Assembly: GCA_031255815.1 (NCBI GenBank)
Contig: JAIRRU010000201.1
Coordinates: forward strand, 1-5,478
DNA length: 5,478 nucleotides
DNA from: Treponema sp.
GTDB lineage: Bacteria > Spirochaetota > Spirochaetia > Treponematales > Breznakiellaceae
Direction: 5' to 3'
Shown here: in pieces, positions 4,680 through 5,478 of the stretch
How the letters are laid out: every line of letters begins with the position of its first letter
How positions within the stretch are numbered: the first letter of the stretch is position 1
Translations under genes and position numbers: made by a program
The notes under the pieces: generated by a model
The model's input: only the letters and a program-made list of their open reading frames with translations
What the model was told of the DNA's origin: nothing
Databases searched by the model: none

Positions 4680-5478
4680 TGAAACGAATTCCGGCCGTTT
4701 TCATTTTTGCGGCAGTATGGGTTACAATCGTAAATGCCCAGACTCAGGAGGGTGCGGGCACCTGGTATGAAACCGATTCAGAACTTTTGACCGCTTCCCA
4801 CGCGGTTTTACCCCTGGGAACCGTGGTGCGGGTAACGAATCTGGTAAATGGCAGACAGGTTATCGTTACCATTGATAACCGTATTGAGGATACCCCCGAT
4901 CAGCTTATCGATATTTCCAGGGCGGCGGCGGATAATCTGGAGATGAATCCTGAAGGCGCCACTTCCGTCCAGATAGAAGTGTTAAGCCGGCGGGCCGAAC
5001 CCCCGCCTCCCGAGCCTCCCCCTCCCCCGCCGCCCCCTGAACCTCCGCCTCCTCCTCCCCCTGAACCGCCTCCTCCTCCCGAACCTCCACCGCCTCCTCC
5101 GCCCCTTCCTCCCCCTGAACCGCCTCCTCCCGAACCTCGGACTGAAACAGAGCCGCTGCCGGCCCCTCCTATAGACAGGCTGGTTCAAGCCCCGGCCAAC
5201 TGCGCGCCCGCGGCCGCTCCGGAAGAACAGGCCCCTGTTCCGGCGGTTGTTTCTCCTCCGGTTTCAAAGCCCCCGGTCTCCAAACCGGTAAAGCCCGCGC
5301 CGGTTGCCGCGCCTTCTCCGCCTCCCCGTCCCGAAGCCGTTCCCGCCCGTATCGTGCCCCGGCGGCCCGATCCGTCCAGTCCCGCAAGTTACCGCTTACA
5401 GGTCGGGGCCTTTACGAATGAGAGAAACGCTATGAATGCCTATTCACGTTTGAGGGCCGCCGGTTTTACTCCCAGCTT
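4679..5478 (+). CDS. RlpA-like double-psi beta-barrel protein with Pro-rich linker and SPOR domain (3' end outside window)
   Basis: 266 codons are visible with no stop, so the gene runs off the window. ATG 4679 overlaps the previous stop (TAATG) and has GGAGG 6 nt upstream. Residues 1-20 are a signal peptide ending VNA before Gln21; there is no lipobox, unlike Escherichia coli RlpA. Residues 25-102 are an RlpA-type double-psi beta-barrel: GAGTWYE, ASHAVLPLGTVVRVTNLVNG, then LIDISRAAADNLEM. Residues 107-153 are almost pure proline with spaced glutamates (39 Pro, 7 Glu, 1 Leu), followed by a longer Pro/Ala/Val/Lys linker to about 236. Residues 237-266 (SYRLQVGAFTNERNAMNAYS...) start a SPOR domain; about 45 more residues are expected. 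RlpA proteins are septal lytic transglycosylases, and SPOR domains bind denuded glycan strands. Here the region between Tyr30 and His41 is shortened and the usual DRGP motif reads DNRI, so enzymatic activity is uncertain and I give no gene symbol. Confidence 0.85.
   Translation, partial: MKRIPAVFIFAAVWVTIVNAQTQEGAGTWYETDSELLTASHAVLPLGTVVRVTNLVNGRQVIVTIDNRIEDTPDQLIDISRAAADNLEMNPEGATSVQIEVLSRRAEPPPPEPPPPPPPPEPPPPPPPEPPPPPEPPPPPPPLPPPEPPPPEPRTETEPLPAPPIDRLVQAPANCAPAAAPEEQAPVPAVVSPPVSKPPVSKPVKPAPVAAPSPPPRPEAVPARIVPRRPDPSSPASYRLQVGAFTNERNAMNAYSRLRAAGFTPS
4997..5137 (+). repeat. low-complexity proline/glutamate codon tract
   Basis: Codons 107-153 of the RlpA-like gene read as proline runs of 4, 8, 7, 5, 7, 3 and 4 broken by single Glu or Leu residues. 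The coding strand is almost entirely C and T here. It encodes a rigid polyproline-type spacer between the barrel and the SPOR domain. Confidence 0.9.

Noticed and set aside
4905..5387. Arg-, Glu- and Gly-rich minus-strand frames opposite the proline tract
   Set aside because: They are antisense shadows of the Pro codons (CCN reads as NGG); the sense gene has a signal peptide, two recognisable domains and translational coupling.

Overview
This looks like a spirochaete chromosome, most likely a Treponema-type organism from an insect gut or similar habitat. That is inferred from protein style, not from a marker gene. The clues are a lipoprotein built of Ig-like modules followed by a long run of 'MNxGTISGNTA...GGGV' beta-helix coils, a Phe-rich-signal outer-membrane barrel protein, and a Pro-rich RlpA-like/SPOR protein. 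The base composition of the coding part is moderate to GC-rich, while the spacer at about 480-800 is clearly AT-rich.

Layout. (1) 6-79 is a complete tRNA-Ala(GGC). (2) Directly after it, 62-465 holds an unusual array. The last 18 nt of the tRNA gene (T-loop to discriminator base) recur twice more in direct orientation (269-286, 448-465). An 18-nt stretch of the tRNA 3' half also occurs twice in inverted orientation (148-165, 355-372). All are embedded in a two-unit tandem repeat (207 bp and 179 bp, about 94% identical where they align) that carries an invariant GC-rich hairpin block. (3) 466-1014 is non-coding. It has several small inverted repeats, two candidate sigma-70-type promoters (640-669, 730-758) and a cluster of four stem-loops (801-943) just before the first gene. 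(4) 1015-3279 encodes a 754-aa predicted surface lipoprotein. (5) 3280-3401 contains an AT-rich stem-loop that probably terminates or insulates that gene. (6) 3402-4679 and 4679-5478 (open at the window edge) form a translationally coupled pair: a predicted outer-membrane beta-barrel protein with a TolB-like periplasmic front domain, and an RlpA-like double-psi beta-barrel protein with a long proline tract and a SPOR domain.

Functional picture. All three proteins carry export signals, so the window encodes envelope or surface functions. The lipoprotein is a candidate surface-exposed adhesin or stalk protein. The coupled pair suggests an envelope/peptidoglycan interface role, with the SPOR domain expected to bind denuded septal glycan. 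The tRNA-tail array is the least explained part of the window. It may be an integration-site scar, a small tRNA-associated mobile repeat, or a structured element in the tRNA trailer.
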